Shown here: piece after piece, positions 1 to 6,163 of the stretch
How the letters are laid out: the number at the start of each line of letters is the position of its first letter
How positions within the stretch are numbered: the first letter of the stretch is position 1
Assembly (NCBI GenBank): GCA_011371515.1
Contig: DRQE01000143.1
Span: 1 to 8,660 of the forward strand
DNA length: 8,660 bases
From: Deltaproteobacteria bacterium
GTDB taxonomy: Bacteria; Desulfobacterota; GWC2-55-46; DRQE01
Direction of reading: 5' to 3'
Made by a program: the position numbers and the translations under genes
The notes under the pieces: model-generated
Databases searched by the model: none
What the model was told of the DNA's origin: nothing
The model's input: the letters and a program-made list of their open reading frames with translations, nothing else

Positions 1-1
1 C

Positions 2-862
2 ATCGGGATGCTTATATTTTTTCCGCCCTACTTCGGGCTTTCCTCACAGCCTGAAAAGAGGAAACCTATTGTTGTGGATGTGGTGGAACTACCACCTTCA
101 CTTAAGCCAACGAAGGAAAGGCCCAGAAAACCCACTGCCTATAGCGATAGAACAGTAAAGGTCGAAAAGGAGAAGATACCAGAGGAAAGACCATCTGCGA
201 GAAGAAAGAAGGCAGTGGCGCCTTCTGTAAAAAGAGTTGAAAAGAGGCGGGCTATTGAAGAAGAAAGGGCTTCCGTAAAGAAACCCCAGAAGGCAGAAGA
301 AAAGAAACCCAGAAAGAAAGTCGAAAAGAAGAGGGCAAAAAGAGTATTGCCTGAAAAGAAACCCGCCGCCAGACTATCTGAAGGGGAAAGGAAACCAGCC
401 CCTGAACCCACCAAGGTGAAGCCTGAAAGAAGGCAGGAGGGTCCTGTGGCACTCTTTCCCACGGAAAGAAGGCTTCAGGAGCTTTCCGAAAGGTACCAGA
501 AAGCCCCCCCCAAGAAAGAGCGGGGCAAGGTGCTCTCACTAAACACATCAGAGCTTAAGTACAGCAAGTATCTGCTCGACATGAAACGCAGAATAGAGTT
601 CTACTGGGAATACCCCTTGAGCTCCATAAGAAACGGTGAGCAGGGCCGCCTGCTTATAGACTTCGTTATAACCAGAGATGGCTCGGTCAAGGACATAAGG
701 ATAGTTAAGTCCTCAAACTATCCTGCCCTCGACGATGCAGCGGTTACTGCCATAAGGCTTGCCTCGCCATTCAACCCCTTTCCCAAGGACTTCACCATAG
801 AAGAGGTCAGGGTTCACGCAACCTTCGAATACCAGCTCATATTCACCCGTCCCCTTCGCTGA
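2..862 (+). CDS. TonB-family energy-transducing protein (5' end outside window)
   Basis: Likely inner-membrane-anchored protein that spans the periplasm and passes proton-motive force from an ExbB/ExbD complex to outer-membrane receptors. Residue numbers count from the ATG at position 8. Residues 1-11 are hydrophobic and look like the end of a membrane anchor. The segment VVDVVELPP (22-30) is the usual post-anchor motif of TonB-like proteins. Residues 35-180 are a very Lys/Arg/Glu/Pro-rich linker. Residues about 187-283 form the TonB C-terminal fold, with YWEYP, a DGSVKDIRIVKSS strand, ALDDAAVTAI helix and PFNPFP motif. The frame is open to the left edge without a stop, and a full membrane helix does not fit after the ATG at 8, so the true start is probably upstream. 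The 3' end overlaps the convergent gcvPB gene by 20 bp. It could be a TonB paralogue with a non-iron role; exbB/exbD are not in view. Confidence 0.85.
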   Translation: MGMLIFFPPYFGLSSQPEKRKPIVVDVVELPPSLKPTKERPRKPTAYSDRTVKVEKEKIPEERPSARRKKAVAPSVKRVEKRRAIEEERASVKKPQKAEEKKPRKKVEKKRAKRVLPEKKPAARLSEGERKPAPEPTKVKPERRQEGPVALFPTERRLQELSERYQKAPPKKERGKVLSLNTSELKYSKYLLDMKRRIEFYWEYPLSSIRNGEQGRLLIDFVITRDGSVKDIRIVKSSNYPALDDAAVTAIRLASPFNPFPKDFTIEEVRVHATFEYQLIFTRPLR

Positions 863-2309
863 CCGGCTTCCACCTTACAACAGGCATTCTTGATGCCCTC
901 ACCTCATCCACCCTCTTTACAGGCGCAGTATGAGGGGCGTTCTTAAGAAGCTCGGGAGTCTCTTTTGCCTCACGGGCAATGCTCTTCATCGCCTCTATGA
1001 ACTCATCGAGGGTTTCGGGACTTTCTGTCTCGGTGGGCTCTATCATTATGGCACCCTTTACCACGAGGGGAAAATACACAGTTGGCGGATGAAAACCATA
1101 ATCTATGAGCCTTTTTGCCACATCCATCGTGGTAACCCCATGTTGCTGTAAGTACCTGTCACTGAAGACACACTCGTGCATGCAGGTCTGCGGATGTGGA
1201 AGATGGTATGTATCTTTGAGCCTCTCCTTTATGTAGTTTGCATTGAGGATTGCCATTCTGGATGCCTCTTTGAGGCCAGCTCTACCCATCCTTCTTATGT
1301 AGGCGTATGCCTTTACCATCACGAGGAAGTTACCGTAGAATGCCCTGCATCTTCCGATACTCTTTGGGGCATCGGTTACGAGCCTGTAGCCATCCTCTGT
1401 TTTTTCCACCCATGGCACGGGCAGATAGGGTGCAAGGACCTTTTTAACGCCCAGAGGGCCAGAGCCCGGTCCCCCACCGCCGTGTGGGGTTGCAAAGGTC
1501 TTGTGAAGGTTGAACTGCACAAGGTCAACCCCCATGTCCCCAAGCCTTGCAATACCCATAAGTGCGTTGAGGTTTGCCCCATCGCAGTAGACAAACCCAC
1601 CTTTTGCGTGCACTATACGGGCAATCTCCTTTATGTTCTCCTCGAATAGTCCAAGGGTGTTGGGGTTTGTAAGCATTATGCCAGCTGTTCTTTCATCCAT
1701 GAGCCTTTCCACATCCTCTGGCTCTATTATGCCCTTCTTCGAAGAGGTTACATCCACCACATCGAAGCCCGCAAGGGCAGAGCTTGCAGGGTTTGTGCCA
1801 TGGGCGGTATCGGGTATGATTATCTTATCCCTTCTTTCACCCCTGTCTTTAAAGTATGCAGAAAGCACAAGGAGTCCGCACAACTCTCCCTGTGCACCGG
1901 CAGAGGGCTGCAATGTGAGGGCGTCCATTCCACCTATCTCACAGAGGTAGCCCGAAAGCTCATGCATAAGCCTCAGGGAGCCCTGACAGTGCTCCTCTGG
2001 CTGATAGGGATGGAGCATGCAGAACCCCTCAAGGGCAGCCACATCCTCGTCTATTCTGGGATTGTACTTCATGGTGCATGAGCCAAGGGGGTAGAACCCG
2101 GTATCGACACCGAAGTTAAGGGTGGATAGCTCTGTGTAATGGCGCACCACATCGAGCTCTGAAAGCTCGGGGAAGCCCTCAAGGTCATCTCTCAACAGGT
2201 TTTCTGGTATGAGCTCTTCTGGGTCAACCTCTGGCACATCCACATGTGGTGGCTCCACAGCGGTTCTACCCTTTCGGGATTTTTCGAATATAAGCCTTCT
2301 TTCCCTCAT
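843..2309 (-). CDS. gcvPB: Glycine dehydrogenase (decarboxylating) subunit 2
   Basis: PLP-carrying C-terminal half of the glycine cleavage P-protein in organisms where P is split into PA and PB. It decarboxylates glycine and passes the aminomethyl group to lipoyl-GcvH, or works in reverse to make glycine. At 488 aa it has normal PB length. The N-terminus (RRLIFEKSRKGR), LGSCTMKYNPR (76-86), LQPSAGAQGE (133-142), DTAHGTNPAS (167-176) and DGANLNA (243-249) are family signatures. The PLP lysine is K270 in NLHKTFATPHGGGGPG. The start is supported by an AAGGAG ribosome site 11 nt upstream that overlaps the stop of the preceding nuclease gene. The 15-bp gap suggests co-transcription with that gene. 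Oddities: gcvPA, gcvH and gcvT are not adjacent, and the 3' end overlaps the convergent TonB-like gene. Identification is firm. Confidence 0.97.
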   Translation of the reverse strand: MRERRLIFEKSRKGRTAVEPPHVDVPEVDPEELIPENLLRDDLEGFPELSELDVVRHYTELSTLNFGVDTGFYPLGSCTMKYNPRIDEDVAALEGFCMLHPYQPEEHCQGSLRLMHELSGYLCEIGGMDALTLQPSAGAQGELCGLLVLSAYFKDRGERRDKIIIPDTAHGTNPASSALAGFDVVDVTSSKKGIIEPEDVERLMDERTAGIMLTNPNTLGLFEENIKEIARIVHAKGGFVYCDGANLNALMGIARLGDMGVDLVQFNLHKTFATPHGGGGPGSGPLGVKKVLAPYLPVPWVEKTEDGYRLVTDAPKSIGRCRAFYGNFLVMVKAYAYIRRMGRAGLKEASRMAILNANYIKERLKDTYHLPHPQTCMHECVFSDRYLQQHGVTTMDVAKRLIDYGFHPPTVYFPLVVKGAIMIEPTETESPETLDEFIEAMKSIAREAKETPELLKNAPHTAPVKRVDEVRASRMPVVRWKPVSEGDG

Positions 2310-2320
2310 GGTAATAGATA

Positions 2321-2326
2321 CTCCTT
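2321..2326 (-). promoter_or_regulatory. Ribosome binding site of gcvPB
   Basis: AAGGAG read on the minus strand, 11 nt before the gcvPB ATG and overlapping the TAA stop (2325-2327) of the upstream nuclease gene. The overlap suggests that translation of the two genes is coupled. Confidence 0.6.
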
Positions 2327-2840
2327 AAAGTTTTTTCAATACCCCTCTTTTTCTACGCCTATCTTTTGGAAGCCTTTTTGAGGGTCCCTTCTTTCTTGTA
2401 TATTCTCTGTATTCCTCCTCTTCTTCCTCTTCGAGCCCCTTAAGTGCTGCATACTCTGCGAGTTCGAGCCTTTCAAGGAACTCACCTGAAGATATACTCA
2501 CCCCACCACAGTGTTCGACAAACTCTCTTATCTCTCTATCAGATGATACGACAACCACACCACTGCCGAACCTTCTTGCAAAGTCTTTTATCACAGTGTC
2601 TGCGTCCTCGCTACTACCTGCAAACAGGACCTCCACCCCCTTGAAGCTCTCCCGCCTTCTGTTGAGCGTTGTGCCACCCCTCGCATCGAACACCACGGTT
2701 ATCTTAAGCCCACTTTTCTGTTTTCTGTAGAGGGCAAGTCTTTCGAGAAGCTCTTTTCTTTCAGCCTCTATGCTTCCTGTAAGCCCTCTGCCAGTGGAGG
2801 CTCCAAGAAGGTTATAGCCATCTATTATAAGACGGGACAT
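2325..2840 (-). CDS. YacP/Rae1-type NYN (PIN-like) domain RNase
   Basis: Predicted cytoplasmic metal-dependent RNA-cleaving protein of the YacP-like NYN family. The characterised Bacillus subtilis member Rae1 cuts mRNA on the ribosome. The acidic active-site pattern is visible: D7 in LIIDGYN, D52 in VVFDARGG, D79/D81 in SSEDADTVIK and D101 in VVSSDREI. At 171 aa it has normal length. After the fold (about 1-125) there is a run of seven Glu (137-143) and then a strongly basic tail (149-170, many Lys/Arg) that could bind RNA or ribosomes. The start is fixed by the conserved first strand: LIIDGYN begins at residue 4, so no later start would leave the fold intact. There is no clear ribosome site, and a strong promoter lies so close that the mRNA may be leaderless. 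It is the first gene before gcvPB. The nuclease assignment is family-based; the substrate is unknown. Confidence 0.85.
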   Translation of the reverse strand: MSRLIIDGYNLLGASTGRGLTGSIEAERKELLERLALYRKQKSGLKITVVFDARGGTTLNRRRESFKGVEVLFAGSSEDADTVIKDFARRFGSGVVVVSSDREIREFVEHCGGVSISSGEFLERLELAEYAALKGLEEEEEEEYREYTRKKGPSKRLPKDRRRKRGVLKKL

Positions 2841-2842
2841 AC

Positions 2843-2877
2843 CCAGAAGATTATCAAAGAGCTCTGCAGGATGTCAA
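2843..2877 (-). promoter_or_regulatory. Sigma-70-type promoter of the nuclease-gcvPB operon
   Basis: On the minus strand a perfect -35 TTGACA (2872-2877) is followed after 16 bp by GATAAT (2850-2855), five of six bases of the -10 consensus. The start of transcription should be near 2843, only about 3 nt before the ATG at 2840. No purine-rich ribosome site lies between, so the transcript would be leaderless or nearly so. The match is strong by eye; no transcript data are available. Confidence 0.65.
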
Positions 2878-2896
2878 CTTCAAAGCCTGCCTATTT

Positions 2897-2926
2897 TTTG
2901 TGCAACAGACGAAAGTATTGCACAAA
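2897..2926. promoter_or_regulatory. 30-bp inverted repeat, putative enhancer (activator) site for glnBA
   Basis: TTTGTGCAA (2897-2905) and TTGCACAAA (2918-2926) are perfect 9-bp inverted arms separated by 12 bp. The centre is about 104 bp upstream of the predicted sigma-54 transcription start, the usual distance for a bacterial enhancer-binding protein. The half-sites contain GTGCA/TGCAC, the same letters as NtrC half-sites, but in the opposite order and with wider spacing than the enteric NtrC consensus. The regulator is therefore unassigned. The site also lies upstream of the divergent nuclease promoter and could affect it. Confidence 0.55.
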
Positions 2927-2970
2927 CTTTAATCTCTCCTATGAGCTTTCCAGCAAAGTAAACCAAGCAT

Positions 2971-2983
2971 AATCAAGGATTTA
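2971..2983 (+). promoter_or_regulatory. IHF-like binding site
   Basis: AATCAAGGATTTA matches the Escherichia coli IHF consensus WATCAANNNNTTR at every defined base. It lies between the upstream dyad and the -24 element, where DNA bending would bring an enhancer-bound activator onto sigma-54 polymerase. It is close to the promoter (about -45 to -33), nearer than usual, and whether this organism's IHF/HU shares the E. coli specificity is unknown. Confidence 0.4.
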
Positions 2984-2989
2984 CGAATT

Positions 2990-3005
2990 CGGCACAAAAT
3001 TTGCA
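2990..3005 (+). promoter_or_regulatory. Sigma-54 (RpoN) -24/-12 promoter of glnB-glnA
   Basis: CGGCACAAAATTTGCA fits the sigma-54 consensus TGGCACG-N4-TTGCW at 10 of 12 defined positions, with the required GG (2991-2992) and GC (3003-3004) exactly ten bases apart. Transcription is predicted to start near 3016, giving a glnB leader of about 70 nt. No good sigma-70 promoter is visible in the same stretch. The context (glnB-glnA, upstream dyad, IHF-like site) agrees with nitrogen-regulated transcription. Confidence 0.75.
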
Positions 3006-3025
3006 TTGAATACAAAAAGAGCTTT

Positions 3026-3044
3026 ACACCCGACTCTACGGTGT
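3026..3044 (+). repeat. Short dyad in the glnB leader
   Basis: ACACC (3026-3030) and GGTGT (3040-3044) are perfect 5-bp inverted arms around 9 bp, just downstream of the predicted transcription start. It could be a small RNA hairpin or an operator half-site pair. The arms are short enough for chance. Confidence 0.25.
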
Positions 3045-3061
3045 GTTAACCTTTTGCATAA

Positions 3062-3424
<363 letters not shown>

Positions 3425-3441
3425 AAATAAATAATAATAGT

Positions 3442-3450
3442 AAGGAGGGG
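3442..3450 (+). promoter_or_regulatory. Ribosome binding site of glnA
   Basis: AAGGAGGGG ends 4 nt before the glnA ATG. It is a near-perfect anti-16S match in an A/T-rich 30-bp spacer after glnB, which suggests high glnA translation from the shared mRNA. Confidence 0.7.
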
Positions 3451-3454
3451 TATT

Positions 3455-4867
3455 ATGACACCGAAGGAGGTAGTAAAATTTGCAAAAGAGAATAAAGCCA
3501 GAGTCATCGACCTGAGGTTTATGGACTTCATAGGCACTTGGCAGCACTTTTCCGTTCCTATTTCCCAGCTTTCTGAGGAAATGTTCGAAGAGGGTCTTGG
3601 CTTCGATGGTTCGAGTATTCGTGGATGGCAGGGCATACAGGAAAGTGACATGCTCGTAATCCCTGATCCAGAGACCGCCATAATGGATCCCTTCACAGAG
3701 GTTCCCACACTCACACTCATATGCAATGTGGTGGATCCAATAACCAGAGAGCCCTACACAAGAGACCCCAGAAACATAGCCCGCAAGGCAGAGGCATATC
3801 TTAAGTCCACAGGTATAGGTGATGTGGCATACTTTGGACCCGAGCCAGAGTTCTTCATACTCGATGACATACGCTACAGCCAAGAGGCTGACCACGGCTT
3901 CTACTTCGTGGACTCAGTAGAGGGCATATGGAACTCGGGCAGGGACGAGTGTCCAAACCTTGGGCACAAACCACGCCACAAAGAGGGTTACTTCCCTGTG
4001 CCACCTTCAGATAGCTGTCAGGACATTAGAACAGAGATGAGCCTTCTCATGGAAAGCGTCGGCATAGAGGTTGAGTGCCACCACCACGAGGTTGCAACCG
4101 CTGGTCAGGGCGAGATAGACATGCGCTTCGATAGCCTCGTCAAGATGGCTGACAAGCTCATGTGGTACAAGTACATAGTAAAGAATGTTGCAAAGAAGTG
4201 GGGTAAAACAGCCACATTCATGCCCAAGCCAATATTTGGCGACAACGGCTCAGGCATGCACACCCATCAGTCCATATGGAAGGACGGAAAGCCCGTGTTT
4301 GCAGGCGATAGATACGCAGGCTTGAGTGAAACTGCCCTTTACTACATAGGTGGTATACTCAAGCACGCAAGGGCACTGAACGCCTTCTGCAACCCCTCGA
4401 CGAACTCCTACAGAAGGCTTGTGCCCGGTTTCGAGGCTCCAATAAACCTTGCATACTCACAGCGTAACCGCTCGGCAGCAGTGAGAATACCCATGTACTC
4501 TCCGTCACCAAAGTCAAAGAGGATAGAGGTACGCTTCCCAGACCCATCCTGCAACGGCTACCTTGCATTTGCAGCCATGCTGATGGCAGGACTTGACGGT
4601 ATAGAGAACAAGATAGACCCGGGTGAACCACTGGACAAAGACATCTACTCACTCACCCCTGAAGAGCTTGCACAGGTGCCTTCAGCCTGTGGTTCTCTTG
4701 AAGAGGCAATAGAGGAGCTCAAGCGCGACCACGAGTTCCTGCTCAAAGGCGATGTGTTCACACAGGATGTTATAGACACATGGATAGAGTACAAGACTGA
4801 AAGAGAAATCAAGGAGATAAAACTGAGGCCAGTTCCCTACGAGTTCTACCTCTACTACGACATATAA
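3455..4867 (+). CDS. glnA: Glutamine synthetase type I
   Basis: Makes glutamine from glutamate, ammonia and ATP; a cytoplasmic dodecamer and the main ammonium-assimilating enzyme. At 470 aa it has the size of GSI-beta. Visible landmarks are the D51 loop DGSSIRGW (51-58), GPEPEFF (128-134, metal-binding Glu), KEGYFPVPP (176-184), [17 protein letters not shown] (209-225), GSGMHTHQS (265-273), NRSAAVRIP (338-346) and RIEVRFPD (356-363). Y398 in [11 protein letters not shown] matches the adenylylated tyrosine of GSI-beta enzymes in position, although the flanking residues differ from the common NLYDLPPEE. Activity is therefore probably set by a GlnE-type adenylyltransferase responding to PII, which is not in this window. 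It is co-transcribed with glnB and ends just before an intrinsic terminator. Identification is firm; adenylylation is inferred. Confidence 0.98.
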   Translation: MTPKEVVKFAKENKARVIDLRFMDFIGTWQHFSVPISQLSEEMFEEGLGFDGSSIRGWQGIQESDMLVIPDPETAIMDPFTEVPTLTLICNVVDPITREPYTRDPRNIARKAEAYLKSTGIGDVAYFGPEPEFFILDDIRYSQEADHGFYFVDSVEGIWNSGRDECPNLGHKPRHKEGYFPVPPSDSCQDIRTEMSLLMESVGIEVECHHHEVATAGQGEIDMRFDSLVKMADKLMWYKYIVKNVAKKWGKTATFMPKPIFGDNGSGMHTHQSIWKDGKPVFAGDRYAGLSETALYYIGGILKHARALNAFCNPSTNSYRRLVPGFEAPINLAYSQRNRSAAVRIPMYSPSPKSKRIEVRFPDPSCNGYLAFAAMLMAGLDGIENKIDPGEPLDKDIYSLTPEELAQVPSACGSLEEAIEELKRDHEFLLKGDVFTQDVIDTWIEYKTEREIKEIKLRPVPYEFYLYYDI

Positions 4868-4883
4868 GAGCCCTTATAGATAG

Positions 4884-4921
4884 AAAAAGCCCGGCTCCAT
4901 TAAAAGGAGTCGGGCTTTTTT
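4884..4921. terminator. Bidirectional intrinsic terminator between glnA and rfaE2
   Basis: Arms 4884-4898 and 4906-4920 form a 15-bp stem with a single G-U wobble around a 7-nt loop. The GC-rich core (GCCCG/CGGGC) is followed by six T on the plus strand (4916-4921) and preceded by five A (4884-4888), which become U on the minus strand. It should stop glnBA transcripts and those of the convergent minus-strand operon ending at 4968. Confidence 0.88.
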
Positions 4922-4967
4922 GTTTCCGGTACAAAAAAACTCCACCAACAAGCACACCTACGAGGGC

Positions 4968-5453
4968 TTAAAGCTCTCCCTTTTTACACAGGCGGGCTAT
5001 CTTCTTTATCAGGTCTGTTGTGGATCTACCTTTAAGAAGGGTTATGCGCCTTACCTTTCCTCCGTGGCTCTTTACAAAGTCTTCTCCCACAATCTGGCCT
5101 CTCTTCCAGTCAGCCCCCTTAACGAGCACATCAGGTCTTATTGCCTCTATGAGTCTTATGGGTGTTGGCTCATCGAAAAGCACCACATAGTCCACCATAT
5201 TAAGGGCTGCAAGCACTGTGGCTCTATCGTTCTGCCCTACTATGGGGCGGCCCTTACCCTTTATCTTCCTTACCGAGCGGTCTGTATTTAGGCCCACAAC
5301 CAGTATGTCTCCAAGTCTTTTTGCCTTCTCAAGATACTTCACATGCCCTGCGTGTATAATGTCGAAGCATCCGTTGGTAAAGACTACCTTCTTGCCTTCT
5401 CTTATTCTCTTTAGTTCTCTCTGTAAGCCCTTAAGGGTAATTATCTTTGCCAT
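4968..5453 (-). CDS. rfaE2: D-glycero-beta-D-manno-heptose 1-phosphate adenylyltransferase
   Basis: Makes ADP-heptose from heptose 1-phosphate and ATP for the inner core of lipopolysaccharide, in the cytoplasm. At 161 aa it is the stand-alone nucleotidyltransferase form; in enteric bacteria this is the C-terminal domain of HldE. TNGCFDIIHAGHVKYLEKAK (26-45) contains the HxGH nucleotide-binding motif, VVGLNTDRSV (52-61) follows, and GRSTTDLI (142-149) is the second signature. RPIVGQNDRATVLAAL (69-84) is typical of RfaE2. The partner heptokinase RfaE1 is not in the window. It starts 6 bp after comF with only a weak ribosome site, so translational coupling is likely. It is the last gene of the minus-strand run. 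A related cytidylyltransferase fold (TagD-like) is the alternative, but the signatures favour RfaE2. Confidence 0.9.
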   Translation of the reverse strand: MAKIITLKGLQRELKRIREGKKVVFTNGCFDIIHAGHVKYLEKAKRLGDILVVGLNTDRSVRKIKGKGRPIVGQNDRATVLAALNMVDYVVLFDEPTPIRLIEAIRPDVLVKGADWKRGQIVGEDFVKSHGGKVRRITLLKGRSTTDLIKKIARLCKKGEL

Positions 5454-5459
5454 ATCTTC

Positions 5460-6161
5460 TTATACCACCCTTGCCAGAGTAAGTGCATATACCCGTGCGC
5501 CTGCCCTTTTGAGTGTTCTGGCACACTCTCTTATGGTTGCCCCTGTGGTCATCACGTCATCCACAAGGAGCACCTTTTTATTCCTGACCAGCCCTTCATC
5601 TTCCACCATGAAGGCATCCCTTACATTTACAAGTCTTTCTTTCTCTTCCAGTGCCACCTGTGGGCTTGTGTATTTTACTCTTCTCAATGCCTGTGGCTCA
5701 ACCCTTATGCCTGTATGTCTTGAAAGCATCCTTGCAATAAGAAGAGCTTGGTTGAAACCCCTTTCTCTAAGCCTTTTTGGATGCAGGGGAACAGGTACCA
5801 TGATGTCAAACCCCTCGGTATCAAGAAGGGCTAACCCGTAGGTTATAAACCTCTGTAGACTGTCTTCTACAGTCATATCATAGCGGTACTTGAATCTTCG
5901 TATCGCCTTAAGGCCAGCTCCCTCGTAGTATATGGCACTTCTTGCCTTCTCGAAGGGCTGCCTTTTCTTTATACACTCTGCACAACGGTGCTCCTCTGTG
6001 CCTGCGCTAAAAGGTATGCCGCAGACGGGACAAAAGGGCCTTTCTATCCACCTTATGGTCTTTACACACTCTGCACAAAGTCCATCATCTGCAAGCCCCT
6101 CCCTGCATACAGGGCACAGTGGGGGAAACAGAAGCTCAAACATCCTGTGGACAACACCCAT
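5460..6161 (-). CDS. comF: ComF family phosphoribosyltransferase-like protein
   Basis: Cytoplasmic protein needed for DNA uptake in competent bacteria (ComF/GntX family); the family carries a PRTase fold, but its reaction is not settled. At 233 aa it has typical length. Two zinc-ribbon-like Cys pairs come first: C16/C19 with C29/C32, then C44/C47 with C60/C63. VPVPLHPKRLRERGFNQA (122-139) and TSPQVALEEKERLVNVRDAF (165-184) are family-specific blocks. VLLVDDVMTTGAT (197-209) is the PRPP-binding loop with its two acidic residues. The start ATG is supported by AAGAGG 8 nt upstream, inside the end of the kinase gene; a second Met at residue 7 lacks such a site. The 2-bp gap after the kinase and 6-bp gap before rfaE2 place it inside an operon. 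Family is firm; a role in transformation here is inferred. Confidence 0.9.
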   Translation of the reverse strand: MGVVHRMFELLFPPLCPVCREGLADDGLCAECVKTIRWIERPFCPVCGIPFSAGTEEHRCAECIKKRQPFEKARSAIYYEGAGLKAIRRFKYRYDMTVEDSLQRFITYGLALLDTEGFDIMVPVPLHPKRLRERGFNQALLIARMLSRHTGIRVEPQALRRVKYTSPQVALEEKERLVNVRDAFMVEDEGLVRNKKVLLVDDVMTTGATIRECARTLKRAGARVYALTLARVV

Positions 6162-6163
6162 TA

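Noticed and set aside
252..548. Minus-strand open frames inside the TonB-like gene
   Set aside because: Complement of the purine-rich Lys/Glu linker; the Phe/Leu/Ser composition is an artefact of that bias.
1176..1649. Open frame of 157 codons on the plus strand inside gcvPB
   Set aside because: Antisense to a highly conserved enzyme gene; rich in Cys/His/Pro with no recognisable motif and no ribosome site.
2310..2324. Glycine riboswitch upstream of gcvPB
   Set aside because: Only 15 bp separate gcvPB from the preceding gene and no leader is available.
3001..3029. Sigma-70 promoter for glnB using TTGCAT
   Set aside because: The hexamer 17 bp downstream is a poor -10 match; the sigma-54 element in the same place fits much better.
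3040..3057. Second -24/-12 element nearer to glnB
   Set aside because: GG and GC are separated by 14 bases instead of 10.
5218..5841. Plus-strand open frame of 207 codons over rfaE2 and comF
   Set aside because: Ser/Leu/Thr-rich shadow of two genes with clear family motifs.
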